Notes under the pieces: model-generated | The model's database searches: none | The model's input: the letters and a program-made list of their open reading frames with translations, nothing else | Told to the model about the DNA's origin: nothing | In this document: one piece after another, positions 53,158-62,299 of the stretch | Numbering within the stretch: position 1 is the stretch's first letter | Layout: every line of letters starts with the position of its first letter | Program-made: the position numbers and the translations under genes | Assembly (NCBI GenBank): GCA_963703235.1 | Contig: OY969802.1 | Span: 2,294,001 to 2,358,000, forward strand | Direction: 5' to 3' | Length of the DNA stretch: 64,000 nt | Source: VRUE01 sp963703235 | Lineage (GTDB): Bacteria > Actinomycetota > Thermoleophilia > Solirubrobacterales > 70-9

Positions 53158-53583
53158 GTGGAGCTCGGCGGGGACACGAAGGCGGTGCTGCTGGCTGCGG
53201 CTTTGATGTTCCTCTGGGCGCTGCTGCTGGGGGTCTGGAAGTACCGGCAGATCCTCGAGTCGGAGGAGGCCGCCGCTCATCCCTACGTCGACATCGCGCA
53301 CCGGGCGGCGCTGCTCTACAGCTTCGCGCTGCTGCTGGTCGCCACCTTCGTCGAGCTGAGCGGGTGGTCGACGCTGGTGAACCTGCTCGCGGCCGGGGCG
53401 ATGACCTTCTACTTCTACGCCGCTGTCGCCGGCTACGTCTGGCACGGCTGGCGGCGCGACACCGACAACCAGTTCCGCGACCCGATGCCGGGGCTGCACG
53501 GCTTCATGGTCGCCCTGATGACGGCCGAGATCGGCGGCTGGCTGGTCCTGATCGCCGGCTTCCTCGACGCACAGGTGCTGTGA
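53158..53583 (+). CDS. Small four-helix membrane protein
   Basis: 141 residues from GTG. Helices: VLLAAALMFLWALLLGVW, AALLYSFALLLVATFVEL, LVNLLAAGAMTFYFYAA and MVALMTAEIGGWLVLIAG. Family not recognised. Its 5' end is partially duplicated at 51134, 2 kb upstream. The acyltransferase gene converges 10 bases downstream. Confidence 0.75.
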   Translation: MELGGDTKAVLLAAALMFLWALLLGVWKYRQILESEEAAAHPYVDIAHRAALLYSFALLLVATFVELSGWSTLVNLLAAGAMTFYFYAAVAGYVWHGWRRDTDNQFRDPMPGLHGFMVALMTAEIGGWLVLIAGFLDAQVL

Positions 53584-53593
53584 GGGTCGACGC

Positions 53594-55561
53594 TCAGGTC
53601 GTCCGGTCCTCGGCCTCGACGACGCAGCGCTCATAGCTGCCCGCGCCGGGGAACGCGGCGGCCAGGGCGTCGGCGATCGTGCGGCTGCGGGCGCGGTAGC
53701 CCGGCGTCGTGAAGTGGATGCCGTCCTCGATGAACCACTCGTCCTTCACCGCTGAGGCCCAGTCGAAGATGCGCATGTTCGGGTAGCGCTCGCAGGCCTC
53801 GAGCAGGGCTTCGTCCCAGAGCTGCATGTTCTGCTTGGCGTAGGGGCCGGACTCGACCAGCGAGCGGACGTTGACCCAGAGGGCCGGTTCGCCTTCGACG
53901 GCCTCCATCATCCGCTCGATCCGGACCTCGGCGTCGGTGTCCGGCGCGACGAAGGCGTTGGCGGAGTCGTTGGTGCCGAGTGCCAGCACCCAGCAGCCCT
54001 CGAACCCCTCGTCCTGCCAGGCCATCGCCACGTCGTAGGCGTTCGGTTCCCCTTCGTAGGTCTCGACGATCGACCGCGCGCCGGAGATCTCGAAGTGCTG
54101 TTCGTTGGCGCCGACGCGGGCGTACTGGGAGTCGATGCGGTCGTCCGGGTTCGGCAGGTAGTTGCTCGACGTCAGCCCCTCGGAGGTCGAGTCGCCGATG
54201 TGGATCACCGCCCGGCAGGAGGAGCCGGCGGCTTCGTGCGCCGCCAGCCGCGCCGCCGCTGCCTGCACCGGCGTCAGCCGCACCGTCCTCGATTCGCTCT
54301 CCGACCCCGGCACCGTCGACTCGTCGGCGACGCCGACCCCGGCCATGCCGGCGCCCGCCGCGAGGAAGACCGCGACGACGCCGGTCGCCGCCGCCCAGCC
54401 GTAGCGCGGCATCGTCGCCGGCCGCCACTCGCCGGCGCGGAGCCGGCGCCAAATCCGGCCCAGGGCGCCGTGCCGGATCGGCTCCTCGACGAAGCGCCAG
54501 GAGAGCGCCGCGACGGCGACGATCGCCGCCGTCTGCAGCGCGTCGCGCAGGAGGTCGTTGCCCGGGGACCCGTCGGGCGTGGTCAGGACGATGATCGGGA
54601 AGTGCCAGAGGTAGATGCCGTAGGAGCGGACGCCGAGCCAGCGCAGCGGCGCCCAGCCCAGCGCGACCCCGAGCCGGCAGGCCGGGTGCGCCAGCGCCGC
54701 CACGACCAGCGCCGTCGCCAGTGCCAGCAGCGCGAAGCCGCCCTGGTAGAGGAAGGAGGAGAACCGATCGGTGCGCCAGACCATCAGCGCGATCGCGGCC
54801 AGCCCGGCGATCCCGAGGCCGTCGAGCGTCCGCCGCGCCCCCGCCGTCACGTCCGCCTTCAGCCGCCGGCTGGGCCAGACCAGCGCCAGCGCCGCCCCGG
54901 CCAGCAGCTCGCAGGCGCGGGTGTCGGTGCCGTAGTAGACGCGCGAGGGATCGAGGCTCGGCTCGTACAGCAGCGCCATCGCGAACGCCGAGGCAGCCGC
55001 CAGCCCGGCGATCGCCGCTGCCAACCGCGGCCGCACGCCGGAGGGCCGCGGCGTCTCCCGCACCAGCCGCACCCCGAGCAGCAGCAGGAAGGGCCAGACG
55101 GGGTAGAACTGCTCCTCGACCGCCAGCGACCAGAGGTGGTCGATCGGCATCTCCGGGCCGAAGTCGGCGAAGTAGGAGACGTCGTGGAAGACCAGCCACC
55201 AGTTGTTGACGTAGAAGACCGCCGAGAGCACCGCGTCCCTGAAGTCGGACGTCTGGTGGGGGCCGATCGCGGTCACCCAGGCGACGGTCACGATCAGCAT
55301 CAGGAACAGCGCCGGCAGCAGCCGCCGCGCCCGCGCCAGCCAGAAGCGGCCGAGCCGGATGCCGCCGCGCCGCGCCAGCTGGGCGAGCAGCAGGTCGGTG
55401 ATCAGGTAGCCGCTGAGGGTGAAGAAGACGCCGACCCCGAGCAGCCCCCCGGGTGCCCAGCCGAGGTCCAGGTGGTAGGCGATGACGGCAAGGACGGCCA
55501 GCGCTCGCAGCCCATCCAGCCCGGGCATGTAGCGCTGGTTGCGCCTGACTGGTTCGGGCAT
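53594..55561 (-). CDS. Acyltransferase-3/SGNH fusion (OatA-like)
   Basis: 655 residues. The first about 380 residues are an AT3 membrane acyltransferase with ten or so helices and motifs YMPGLDGLRALAVLAVIAYH, HLWSLAVEEQFYPVWP and GIYLWHFP. After a linker comes an extracellular SGNH domain (about 425-650): HIGDSTSEG (Ser), LGTND (Asn) and DGIHFT (Asp-His). The family acetylates peptidoglycan or surface polysaccharide. Acyl-CoA-derived groups are moved across the membrane. Confidence 0.93.
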   Translation of the reverse strand: MPEPVRRNQRYMPGLDGLRALAVLAVIAYHLDLGWAPGGLLGVGVFFTLSGYLITDLLLAQLARRGGIRLGRFWLARARRLLPALFLMLIVTVAWVTAIGPHQTSDFRDAVLSAVFYVNNWWLVFHDVSYFADFGPEMPIDHLWSLAVEEQFYPVWPFLLLLGVRLVRETPRPSGVRPRLAAAIAGLAAASAFAMALLYEPSLDPSRVYYGTDTRACELLAGAALALVWPSRRLKADVTAGARRTLDGLGIAGLAAIALMVWRTDRFSSFLYQGGFALLALATALVVAALAHPACRLGVALGWAPLRWLGVRSYGIYLWHFPIIVLTTPDGSPGNDLLRDALQTAAIVAVAALSWRFVEEPIRHGALGRIWRRLRAGEWRPATMPRYGWAAATGVVAVFLAAGAGMAGVGVADESTVPGSESESRTVRLTPVQAAAARLAAHEAAGSSCRAVIHIGDSTSEGLTSSNYLPNPDDRIDSQYARVGANEQHFEISGARSIVETYEGEPNAYDVAMAWQDEGFEGCWVLALGTNDSANAFVAPDTDAEVRIERMMEAVEGEPALWVNVRSLVESGPYAKQNMQLWDEALLEACERYPNMRIFDWASAVKDEWFIEDGIHFTTPGYRARSRTIADALAAAFPGAGSYERCVVEAEDRTT

Positions 55562-55631
55562 GGTACGCCGCGAATCGTACGCCGGCCTCCATTGGGCCGG
55601 TGCAAGGCCCGGCCCGGGGCGAGCTTCGCGC

Positions 55632-56426
55632 TCAGCCCCGAGCGCGGCGGGCGACGAAGACCATCTTGGTGTGGCGCAGTTCCTCGACCGGCTGCTCCGG
55701 CACCGCCTCGTGATCGTGGCCGAAGACGTCGAGGCACTCCAGACCGGCCACGCCCAGGGTCTCCAGCACGTCCGCTTCGGTGTGGTGGCGCTGGCGGTGG
55801 ACGTGCGTTTCGATCGCCGCGCCCCCGTCCGCCTCGGTGACCTCGAGCCGGGCTTCGCCGATGCAGTGGGCGGGGGCGTCGGGCGAAGTCTGGCCGGTCC
55901 AGACGAAGCGACGGCCGGCGCGCTCCATCACGTCGTTTTCGGCGAAGAAGGTTCGGAACGTATGCAGCGTGTTGAGGTCGAACATCAGCAGCCCGTCGGG
56001 CGCCAGGTTGGCCCGCATCGCGCTCAGCGCCCGCTCCAGGTCATCGGCGCTGAGCATGTAGTTGACCGCGTCGTCGAGCGACCAAACGAGGTCGAACTCG
56101 CCGAACACCGGCAGCTCCCGCATGTCCTCCACGCTCAGCCGCGCCCTGTCCCCGGCCTTGGTCCGGGCCAGCTCGAGCATCGAGGGCGAGATGTCGCAGG
56201 CGGTCGCCTCCCATCCCATTTCGAGCATCGAGAGGAAACTCCGCCCGGTCCCGCAACCGACGTCGAGCAGGCGATTGCCGCTCAGCCCGTGGCGTTCGAG
56301 CAGCGGCAGGAGGTTGCCCAGCCACAGCCCGTAATCGTGGTGGGCGGTGAAGTCGTCGTAGACGGGCGCGATCGCCTCGTAGGCCCCCTCGGCCCCCTCG
56401 CTCCCCGGCTCGACCATTGCCTTCAT
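55632..56426 (-). CDS. Class I SAM-dependent methyltransferase
   Basis: 264 residues. Motif I LLDVGCGTGRSFLSML, motif II DISPSMLELARTK, post-I DLVWSLDDAVNYML and LAPDGLLMFDLNT. A methyltransferase 11/25-like fold; substrate unknown. It lies between the acyltransferase and a divergent sigma factor. Start ATG is 4 residues upstream of the obvious fold; VEPGSEG may be a start variation. Confidence 0.85.
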   Translation of the reverse strand: MKAMVEPGSEGAEGAYEAIAPVYDDFTAHHDYGLWLGNLLPLLERHGLSGNRLLDVGCGTGRSFLSMLEMGWEATACDISPSMLELARTKAGDRARLSVEDMRELPVFGEFDLVWSLDDAVNYMLSADDLERALSAMRANLAPDGLLMFDLNTLHTFRTFFAENDVMERAGRRFVWTGQTSPDAPAHCIGEARLEVTEADGGAAIETHVHRQRHHTEADVLETLGVAGLECLDVFGHDHEAVPEQPVEELRHTKMVFVARRARG

Positions 56427-56493
56427 GCCCTTCCAGACCGGTTAATCGTTAACAAAGTTTCACTGCTCAAATTTGATAGTTTGTTCGACCATC

Positions 56494-57009
56494 GTGCAGG
56501 TTCGGGATTTGACCAACCGAGCGAAACGGGGAGCGGCAGCCGGTGACGGCTGGGAGTGGAACGACGCCCACCGCGTATGCCTGCGCCTCGCCTATCGCTA
56601 CGCCAAGAACCCCAGCGAGGCTGAGGACATAGCCCAGGATGCCTTGCTGCGCGCTTGGCGGCGTCGGTCGACCCTGCGCGACAGTGGTAGCCGCAAGCAG
56701 TGGCTGGCGACGATCGTCCGCAACGAGGCGTTCCGCCAGCACGCTCGCCTGCGCCCCGACCCCGTGGACACGATGGAGAACGACGTAGGCGTCGACGACG
56801 AGCGAGTGATGGCGACGGTCGAGCGGGCCGACGTCCACGCCGCCCTCGACCGCCTCAACGAGCGCGACCGGCAGCTGGTTCGCCTGCGCTACGAGGAGGA
56901 CCTGACCCAGGCCGGCATAGCCCGCCGCCTCGGGATCCCGGAAGGGACGGTCAAGGTCCGCCTGCACCGCGTGCGCGACAAACTGCGGCGCGAGATCGAT
57001 CTCATCTAG
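56494..57009 (+). CDS. ECF-type sigma-70 factor
   Basis: 171 residues from GTG 56494. Region 2 (HRVCLRLAYRYAKNPSEAEDIAQDALLRAWRRRSTL) and region 4 (LNERDRQLVRLRYEEDLTQAGIARRLGIPEGTVKVRLHRVRDKLR) are both complete. ECF sigma factors redirect RNA polymerase, usually under an anti-sigma factor; none is adjacent. The methyltransferase gene diverges upstream within 67 bases. A TTG 21 bases upstream would give a longer form. Confidence 0.93.
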   Translation: MQVRDLTNRAKRGAAAGDGWEWNDAHRVCLRLAYRYAKNPSEAEDIAQDALLRAWRRRSTLRDSGSRKQWLATIVRNEAFRQHARLRPDPVDTMENDVGVDDERVMATVERADVHAALDRLNERDRQLVRLRYEEDLTQAGIARRLGIPEGTVKVRLHRVRDKLRREIDLI

Positions 57010-57066
57010 CAGGGGGCGGGAGACAGGGGAGTCGATGGCCGGCAGAGGCGCCCCGGCCGTCGACTG

Positions 57067-57672
57067 CTATCCGGTCGCCGCCCTGCGCATTTCCTCGGCT
57101 GCCGCGCTGGGCCCGATGTAGGGGACGAGCATCGCGAAGAGCAGCTCCGGCAGCAGCTCCGGCAGCCGCTCGGCGCGGCCGGTGAGGAGCTCGTCGAAGA
57201 TCAGGCCGGACACCGCCCCGGCCGCCATCAGGGCGATGTTGTCCGGCAGCTCGCGCCCCCCGGCCAGGTCCCTGCCGTCCTCGAGGAACTCGGTGAACCT
57301 GACGATCGCGTTCCAGTGACGCTGGCGGGCGTCGGCGCCGGCCGCGGCGACCTCGACGATCGCCGTCCGGGCCAGCTCGGGATCGAGCGCGAAGAGGTCG
57401 ACGATCGTCTCCAGGCCGGTGCGCATCCGCTCCAGCCATGACTGCTCCCCGTCGCAGTTGGCGACGACCTCGCCAAGGACCCGTTCGACGACCTGGTCGT
57501 AGGCGGCCAGGAAGCACTCGTGCTTGTCGTCGAAGTGCTTGTAGAAGGTGGTGCGGGTGGTGCCGGCCTCCTCGATCACGTCGGCTACCGAGGTGAGCTT
57601 GTAGCCCTTGCGGCCAACGACGCGAACCATCGCCTCGAGGATGAGTTGACGCCGCGATTCGGTGGGTGCCAT
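57067..57672 (-). CDS. TetR-family regulator, third of a tandem set
   Basis: 201 residues from ATG 57672. HTH: RRQLILEAMVRVVGRKGYKLTSVADVIEEAGTTRTTFYKHFDDKHECF. The C-terminal half resembles the next two TetR genes (FAMLVPYIGPSAAAEE compared with FATLVPYIGPRAAARE), so these are paralogues. TATGAT about 37 bases before its start is a good -10. Ligand and targets unknown. Confidence 0.92.
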   Translation of the reverse strand: MAPTESRRQLILEAMVRVVGRKGYKLTSVADVIEEAGTTRTTFYKHFDDKHECFLAAYDQVVERVLGEVVANCDGEQSWLERMRTGLETIVDLFALDPELARTAIVEVAAAGADARQRHWNAIVRFTEFLEDGRDLAGGRELPDNIALMAAGAVSGLIFDELLTGRAERLPELLPELLFAMLVPYIGPSAAAEEMRRAATG

Positions 57673-57736
57673 CGGCCAGACCGCAAGGTGGGAACTGCTT
57701 GGTATATGAATCATAGCGGCGTGTGTACGGGGGTGT

Positions 57737-58402
57737 TTATCGAGTCAGCTCGTCCACCTCCCGGGCAGCCGCACGCGGGCCGATATACGGCACTAGCGTG
57801 GCAAAAAGGGCGTCCGAAAGCAAACCCGGGAGCTGCTCGGCGCGCCCCGCGACCAGCTCGTCGGAGATCAGCCCGGTGACGCCTCCGATCGCCATCCGCG
57901 AGGTGTTCGCGGGCAGCCCCCGGCCCCCCGGGGCGAAGTCGCGACCCTCCTCGAACAGCGGCGTCAGCCGCTGCACCGCGACCCGGTAGCGGCGCTGCGC
58001 GGCCGGGCCGGCGGCGCCGATGTCGACCAGCGCCAGCCGCGCCAGGGCCGGCTCCGCCGCCAGCGCCTGCAGCAGGGCGGTCAGCCCCGCGCGCGCCCGC
58101 TCTGGCCAGCGCTGCTCGGATTCGTAGGCGGCGACCACCTGGCGGACGAGGACGTCGACCGCGTTGTCGTAGGCGGCCAGGAAGCAGGCTTCCTTGTCCT
58201 CGAACAGCTCGTAGAAGGTGGTGCGCGAGATGCCGGCCTCCTTGGTCAGGTCGCCGACCGTCGTCGCCGCGTAACCCTTGGCGGCAGCGACCCGGATCGC
58301 GGCGTCGAGCAGCCGCTCCCGCTGGGAGCGGGCGACGACCTCGGGCGGCAGCCGGTGCCGTCCCCGCGGCGGTCGCCACGGACCCCTGCTCGCAGCCTCC
58401 AC
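57737..58402 (-). CDS. TetR-family regulator, second of a tandem set
   Basis: 221 residues from GTG 58402. HTH: RERLLDAAIRVAAAKGYAATTVGDLTKEAGISRTTFYELFEDKEACF. C-terminal LLSDALFATLVPYIGPRAAARE matches the gene downstream. Only 5 bases separate it from the upstream TetR stop, so the two are co-transcribed. Confidence 0.9.
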   Translation of the reverse strand: MEAASRGPWRPPRGRHRLPPEVVARSQRERLLDAAIRVAAAKGYAATTVGDLTKEAGISRTTFYELFEDKEACFLAAYDNAVDVLVRQVVAAYESEQRWPERARAGLTALLQALAAEPALARLALVDIGAAGPAAQRRYRVAVQRLTPLFEEGRDFAPGGRGLPANTSRMAIGGVTGLISDELVAGRAEQLPGLLSDALFATLVPYIGPRAAAREVDELTR

Positions 58403-58407
58403 CCCGC

Positions 58408-59130
58408 TCAGGCCTCGCTCGACTGCACCAGCTTCTCGGCCTGGCGCGACTGGCGCAGCGCCTCGTCCTGGCCGAGGTAGGGGACGGTGGTGATGTAGAC
58501 GACGTCGGGCAGCAGCTCGCGCAGGCGCTCGGCGTTGCCGGCCAGGATCTGGCCGACGATCAGCGACTCGGCGGCGGCCAGCGCCGCCCGTCCGGCGCTG
58601 GAGGGGATCGCTTCTTCCTCGACCGGGTCGTTGCGGCCGAGGTCGAGCAGAGACTGCAGCACCCGCTTGCCGGAGGCGTAGAGCTCGAAGGCGCGCTGGC
58701 CGGTCGAGGGCGCCTCGACCAGCGCCATGCGGGCGAAGGCGGGCCGGCTCGCGAGCAGGTCGAGGAAGGCGGCGGCGGCGTCGCGGACCATCGTCGCCCA
58801 CGGCTTGTCGGGCGAGTAGACGGCGACGATCCGTCCCATCGCGTCGGCCAGCGAGACCTCCATCGCGGCGTGGAAGCAGTCCTCCTTGTCCTTGAACAGC
58901 TCGTAGAAGGTGGCGCGGGAGACGCCGGCCGGCTCGCAGATGTCGGCGATCGTCGTCGCCCCGTAGCCCTTCGTGGCGCAGCTCTCGGCCATCGCGACGA
59001 GGATCCGCTCGCGCTGCGAGTGGGCGATCAGCGGCTCGGCAAGATCCTCGCGGCTGGCCGGCAGCCGTTCCCGCTCGATCAGGTCGCCGAGGTCGGGGGC
59101 GGGGCTGCGATGGGAGGGCGGCGGAGGCAT
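58408..59130 (-). CDS. TetR-family regulator, first of a tandem set
   Basis: 240 residues from ATG 59130 with AGGAG 6 bases before it. HTH: RERILVAMAESCATKGYGATTIADICEPAGVSRATFYELFKDKEDCF. The C-terminal end YITTVPYLGQDEALRQ again matches the pattern of the next two. The promoter region holds a palindrome GTTTA-GG-TAAAC (59155-59166) downstream of a TACAAT -10, so this gene probably represses the tandem set itself. Confidence 0.92.
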   Translation of the reverse strand: MPPPPSHRSPAPDLGDLIERERLPASREDLAEPLIAHSQRERILVAMAESCATKGYGATTIADICEPAGVSRATFYELFKDKEDCFHAAMEVSLADAMGRIVAVYSPDKPWATMVRDAAAAFLDLLASRPAFARMALVEAPSTGQRAFELYASGKRVLQSLLDLGRNDPVEEEAIPSSAGRAALAAAESLIVGQILAGNAERLRELLPDVVYITTVPYLGQDEALRQSRQAEKLVQSSEA

Positions 59131-59154
59131 TGCGGCTCCTGGGCAGACAACGAC

Positions 59155-59166
59155 GTTTAGGTAAAC
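59155..59166. promoter_or_regulatory. Palindromic TetR operator and promoter
   Basis: GTTTA-GG-TAAAC is a perfect palindrome. On the minus strand TACAAT (-10) is just upstream, placing the operator at the transcription start of the tandem TetR genes. Confidence 0.55.
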
Positions 59167-59250
59167 GCGATTGTACACCCCATATGCCCTTCGGTGGACG
59201 AATCAGTACCGAGTTAACAATAGGGCTTCCCCTGGGAACCGTGGCGGGAT

Positions 59251-60633
59251 TCAGCAGATGCGTCGCTGCTTGCCGCCTGCGGCAGCCGCCTGCGGGGAGG
59301 GCGCTCCGTCGATCTTGGCCAGCGCCGCCTCGATGTCGGCGCCCAGCATGTCGGCCATGTCGCGGCTGAAGTTCTCCTTCACCACCATCCGCAGCACCGC
59401 GACCGACTCGGCCTCGGGCGGCAGCGTGTAGGCGGGGACGATCCAGCCCCGCTCGCGCAAGCGCTCGGAGAGCTCGAAGACGTCGACCCCTCCGTCGCTG
59501 TCGGTCGGTCGCACCACGACCACCGGCAGGTAGCGGGCGTCGTTGAGCAGCTCGAAGCGCCCGCCGGCGGTCAGGGTGGCCTCCAGCTTGGCCGCGTTCT
59601 CCATCAGGTTGCCGGCGATCCGCTCGTAGCCCTCGCGCCCGAGCCGGAGGAAGTTGTAGTACTGGAGCAGCACCGCGTTGCTGGCGCGGCTGAAGTTGAG
59701 GCTGTAGTTGGCCATCTCGCCGCCCAGGTAGTTGATCTTGAAGACCAGCTCCTCGGGCACGGTTTCGACGTCGCGAAAGATCACCGACCCCATGCCGGGG
59801 TAGACGAGCCCGAACTTGTGGTTGGAGACGTTGATCGAGCGCACCTGCTCGAGCCGGAAGTCCCACTTCAGCTCCGGGTAGGCGAAGGGGGCTACGAAGC
59901 CGCCGCTGGCGGCGTCGACGTGGATCGGGATGTCCCAGCCCTTCTCGTCCTTGACCCGGCGCAGCAGCGCGTCGATCCCCTCGATGTCGTCGATCTGGCC
60001 GGTGAAGGTGGTGCCGAGGATCGCCCCGACGGCGATCGTGTTCTCGTCGATCAGCGGCTCGACCTCCTCGGGCCCGATGACGTGTCGCTCCGGCGTCAGC
60101 GGGATCAGGCGCTGCTCGACGTCGAAGTAGCGGGTGAACTTCTCCCAGCAGGTGTGGACGTCGGCGCCGAAGACGACGTTGGGCTTGGCGCTCACCTCGC
60201 CGCGCCGGGCTCGCCAGCTCCACTTGTGGGCGAGCAGCCCGAGCATGATCGCCTCCGAGGAGCCGATCGTCGCCGTGCCCACCGGCTCGCCGCTCTCGGG
60301 CGCGTTGAAGAGGTTGCCGATCATGCTGATCGTGCGGTGGTGGATCTCCTCGGTCTGCGGGTACTCGTCCTGGTCGACGAAGTTGCGGTTGAGCGTCTCG
60401 GTCGCCAGCTGCTGGGCCTCCGGCTCCATCCAGGTGGTGACGAAGGAGGCGAGGTTGAGCGCCGGGTTGCCGTCGAGGTTGAGCTCGTCGTGGATCAGCT
60501 GGTAGGCGGCCCGGGCGGGCATCGAGGCGGCCGGGATCTCGTGCGCGGGGACCTCGTCGGTGAAGTAGCGGCCGCCGTAGGTGGTGCCGGTCAGCAAGCC
60601 TGCATCGTCGCCGCGACGGACCTTGCGGATCAT
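59251..60633 (-). CDS. gadB: Glutamate decarboxylase
   Basis: 460 residues from ATG 60633. PLP-dependent group II decarboxylase: GTATIGSSEAIMLGLLAHKWSW, IHVDAASGGFVAPF and the PLP Lys in SINVSNHKFGLVYPG. Such enzymes convert glutamate to GABA using a proton, supporting acid resistance or GABA metabolism. No antiporter gene lies next to it. The longer frame to 60690 has no ribosome site and was not used. Confidence 0.95.
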   Translation of the reverse strand: MIRKVRRGDDAGLLTGTTYGGRYFTDEVPAHEIPAASMPARAAYQLIHDELNLDGNPALNLASFVTTWMEPEAQQLATETLNRNFVDQDEYPQTEEIHHRTISMIGNLFNAPESGEPVGTATIGSSEAIMLGLLAHKWSWRARRGEVSAKPNVVFGADVHTCWEKFTRYFDVEQRLIPLTPERHVIGPEEVEPLIDENTIAVGAILGTTFTGQIDDIEGIDALLRRVKDEKGWDIPIHVDAASGGFVAPFAYPELKWDFRLEQVRSINVSNHKFGLVYPGMGSVIFRDVETVPEELVFKINYLGGEMANYSLNFSRASNAVLLQYYNFLRLGREGYERIAGNLMENAAKLEATLTAGGRFELLNDARYLPVVVVRPTDSDGGVDVFELSERLRERGWIVPAYTLPPEAESVAVLRMVVKENFSRDMADMLGADIEAALAKIDGAPSPQAAAAGGKQRRIC

Positions 60634-60724
60634 CGGTCGCACTGTACACGCGGGCGAGCGCGCGTCGCCGAACTTCGGACCGCCGTACAACGACAGGACC
60701 GGCGACCGCCGCGACCATTTGACG

Positions 60725-61495
60725 ATGCACAGAGCGCTCCGCCAGATCGTCGCGTTCGGCGGGGGCGGGTTCTCGATGGAGTCCGGGAACCCCCTGCTGG
60801 ACCGCTACGTGCTGGAGCTGACCGGCGCGGCCCGCCCCCGCGTCTGCTTCCTGCCTTCGGCGAGCGGCGACGCCGACCACTACGTGGTTCGCTTCTACCG
60901 CGCCTTCGGGGCCGATCGCTGCGAGTCGAGCCACATCTCCCTCTTCCGCCGCGAGCAGGGGCCGGCCGACCTGCGCGAGCACCTCCTCGCCCAGGACCTG
61001 ATCTACGTCGGTGGCGGCAGCGTCCTCAGCATGCTCGGCGTCTGGCGGGCACACGGCATCGACGAGATCCTGCGCGAAGCGTGGGAACGGGGGGTGGTGC
61101 TCTGCGGCCTCTCGGCCGGCTCCCTCTGCTGGTTCGCGGAGGCGGTTACCGGCTTCCACGGCAAGCCGCGCCGGGTGAAGGGCATCGGATTGCTGCCGTT
61201 CAGCAACTGCGTCCACTACGAGCCCGGGTCGAGCCGGCGCTTCGCCTACCACGAGTTCCTGCGGCAGGGGATGCGCGCCGGCTACGCGGCCGAGGACGGG
61301 GCGGCGCTGCACTTCAGCGGCAGCGAGCTGCGCCGCGTCGTCGCCTCGCGGCCGTCGGCGCGGGGCTACCGGCTGGACCTGGTCGGCGACCGGGTGGTGG
61401 AGATGCGGATCGCAACGGCCTACCTCGGCGACCCCGGCGCCACCCGCTACCTGGCGCCGTTGCCGGACGCGATGTCGACCGCTTCCGCATCGTGA
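60725..61495 (+). CDS. Peptidase S51 (peptidase E/cyanophycinase-like) 1
   Basis: 256 residues from ATG. The Ser nucleophile is in the motif LCGLSAGSLCWF; other family features are IVAFGGGGFSME, PRVCFLPSASGDADHY and DLIYVGGGSVLSML. The S51 family releases Asp-X dipeptides or degrades cyanophycin. It overlaps a second member by 4 bases and is divergent from gad. Confidence 0.93.
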   Translation: MHRALRQIVAFGGGGFSMESGNPLLDRYVLELTGAARPRVCFLPSASGDADHYVVRFYRAFGADRCESSHISLFRREQGPADLREHLLAQDLIYVGGGSVLSMLGVWRAHGIDEILREAWERGVVLCGLSAGSLCWFAEAVTGFHGKPRRVKGIGLLPFSNCVHYEPGSSRRFAYHEFLRQGMRAGYAAEDGAALHFSGSELRRVVASRPSARGYRLDLVGDRVVEMRIATAYLGDPGATRYLAPLPDAMSTASAS

Positions 61496-62283
61496 TCTCT
61501 CGCGTCCTCGCCCTCGGCGGCCACGACTTCACCTCGCGCCCGCAGGACCGCGCCGTCTGCGAGCTGATGCTGCGGTTGGCGAGCGGCCGGGCTGGCGGCC
61601 GCCCCCGCGTCTGCATCCTGCCGACCGCCAGCGGCGACACCTCCGAGCAGATCGGCCGCTTCTACGCCGCCTTCGGCGAGCGGCCCTGCGAGCCCTCCGA
61701 CGTCTCCCTGTTCCGGCTCGGCCGCCACCCGGTCGCGCTGCGCGACCACCTCCTGGCCCAGGACCTGATCTACGTCGGCGGCGGCAGCCTGCTCAACCTG
61801 CTCGCGGTCTGGGAGGCGCACGAGCTGGAGGCGATCCTCAGCATGGCTTGGCGCCAGGGGATCGTCCTCGCCGGCCAGAGCGCCGGCGCGATGTGCTGGT
61901 TCGAGGCCGGCATCACCAAGTCTTCGGGCAAAGCCGAGCCGGGCGCCGGCCTCGGCCTGCTCAGCGGCAGCCTCTGCGTCCACTACAACAACGAGCCCGA
62001 CCGCCGCGTCGCCTACCTCGACGCGGTCGGCAACGGCATGCCCGGCGGCTACGGCCTCGACGACTACGCCGGCTTGATCTGGGAAGGCAGCGGCGAGCCA
62101 GCCGCCGTCACCGCCCAGCGCGGCGCCCGCGCCTACCGCGTCGCCAGGGGCGAGGACGGCGTCGTCGAGTCCCCGCTCCCCGCCCGCTTCCTGCCGGCGC
62201 CAGCTCCCGCAGCCCTGCGCGAGGACATCGCCGAGTTCCGAAGGATCAAAGCGATGCGAAAACGGGCGGGCTGGCTGGCTTGA
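61492..62283 (+). CDS. Peptidase S51-like protein 2
   Basis: 263 residues from GTG within GTGA. Paralogue of the previous gene: RVLALGGHDF, RVCILPTASGDTSEQI, LLAQDLIYVGGGSLLNLL and the nucleophile motif LAGQSAGAMCWF. All catalytic features of the family appear intact. Two fused-in-operon paralogues suggest two related substrates or a heteromeric enzyme. A helical tail of about 35 residues follows the fold. Confidence 0.92.
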   Translation: MISRVLALGGHDFTSRPQDRAVCELMLRLASGRAGGRPRVCILPTASGDTSEQIGRFYAAFGERPCEPSDVSLFRLGRHPVALRDHLLAQDLIYVGGGSLLNLLAVWEAHELEAILSMAWRQGIVLAGQSAGAMCWFEAGITKSSGKAEPGAGLGLLSGSLCVHYNNEPDRRVAYLDAVGNGMPGGYGLDDYAGLIWEGSGEPAAVTAQRGARAYRVARGEDGVVESPLPARFLPAPAPAALREDIAEFRRIKAMRKRAGWLA

Positions 62284-62299
62284 GGGGCGACACGGATTC

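Noticed and set aside
57737..61312. A single 1191-residue minus-strand frame across TetR and gad
   Set aside because: It only passes through other genes in the wrong frame; the real genes are separate TetR and gad frames with their own starts.
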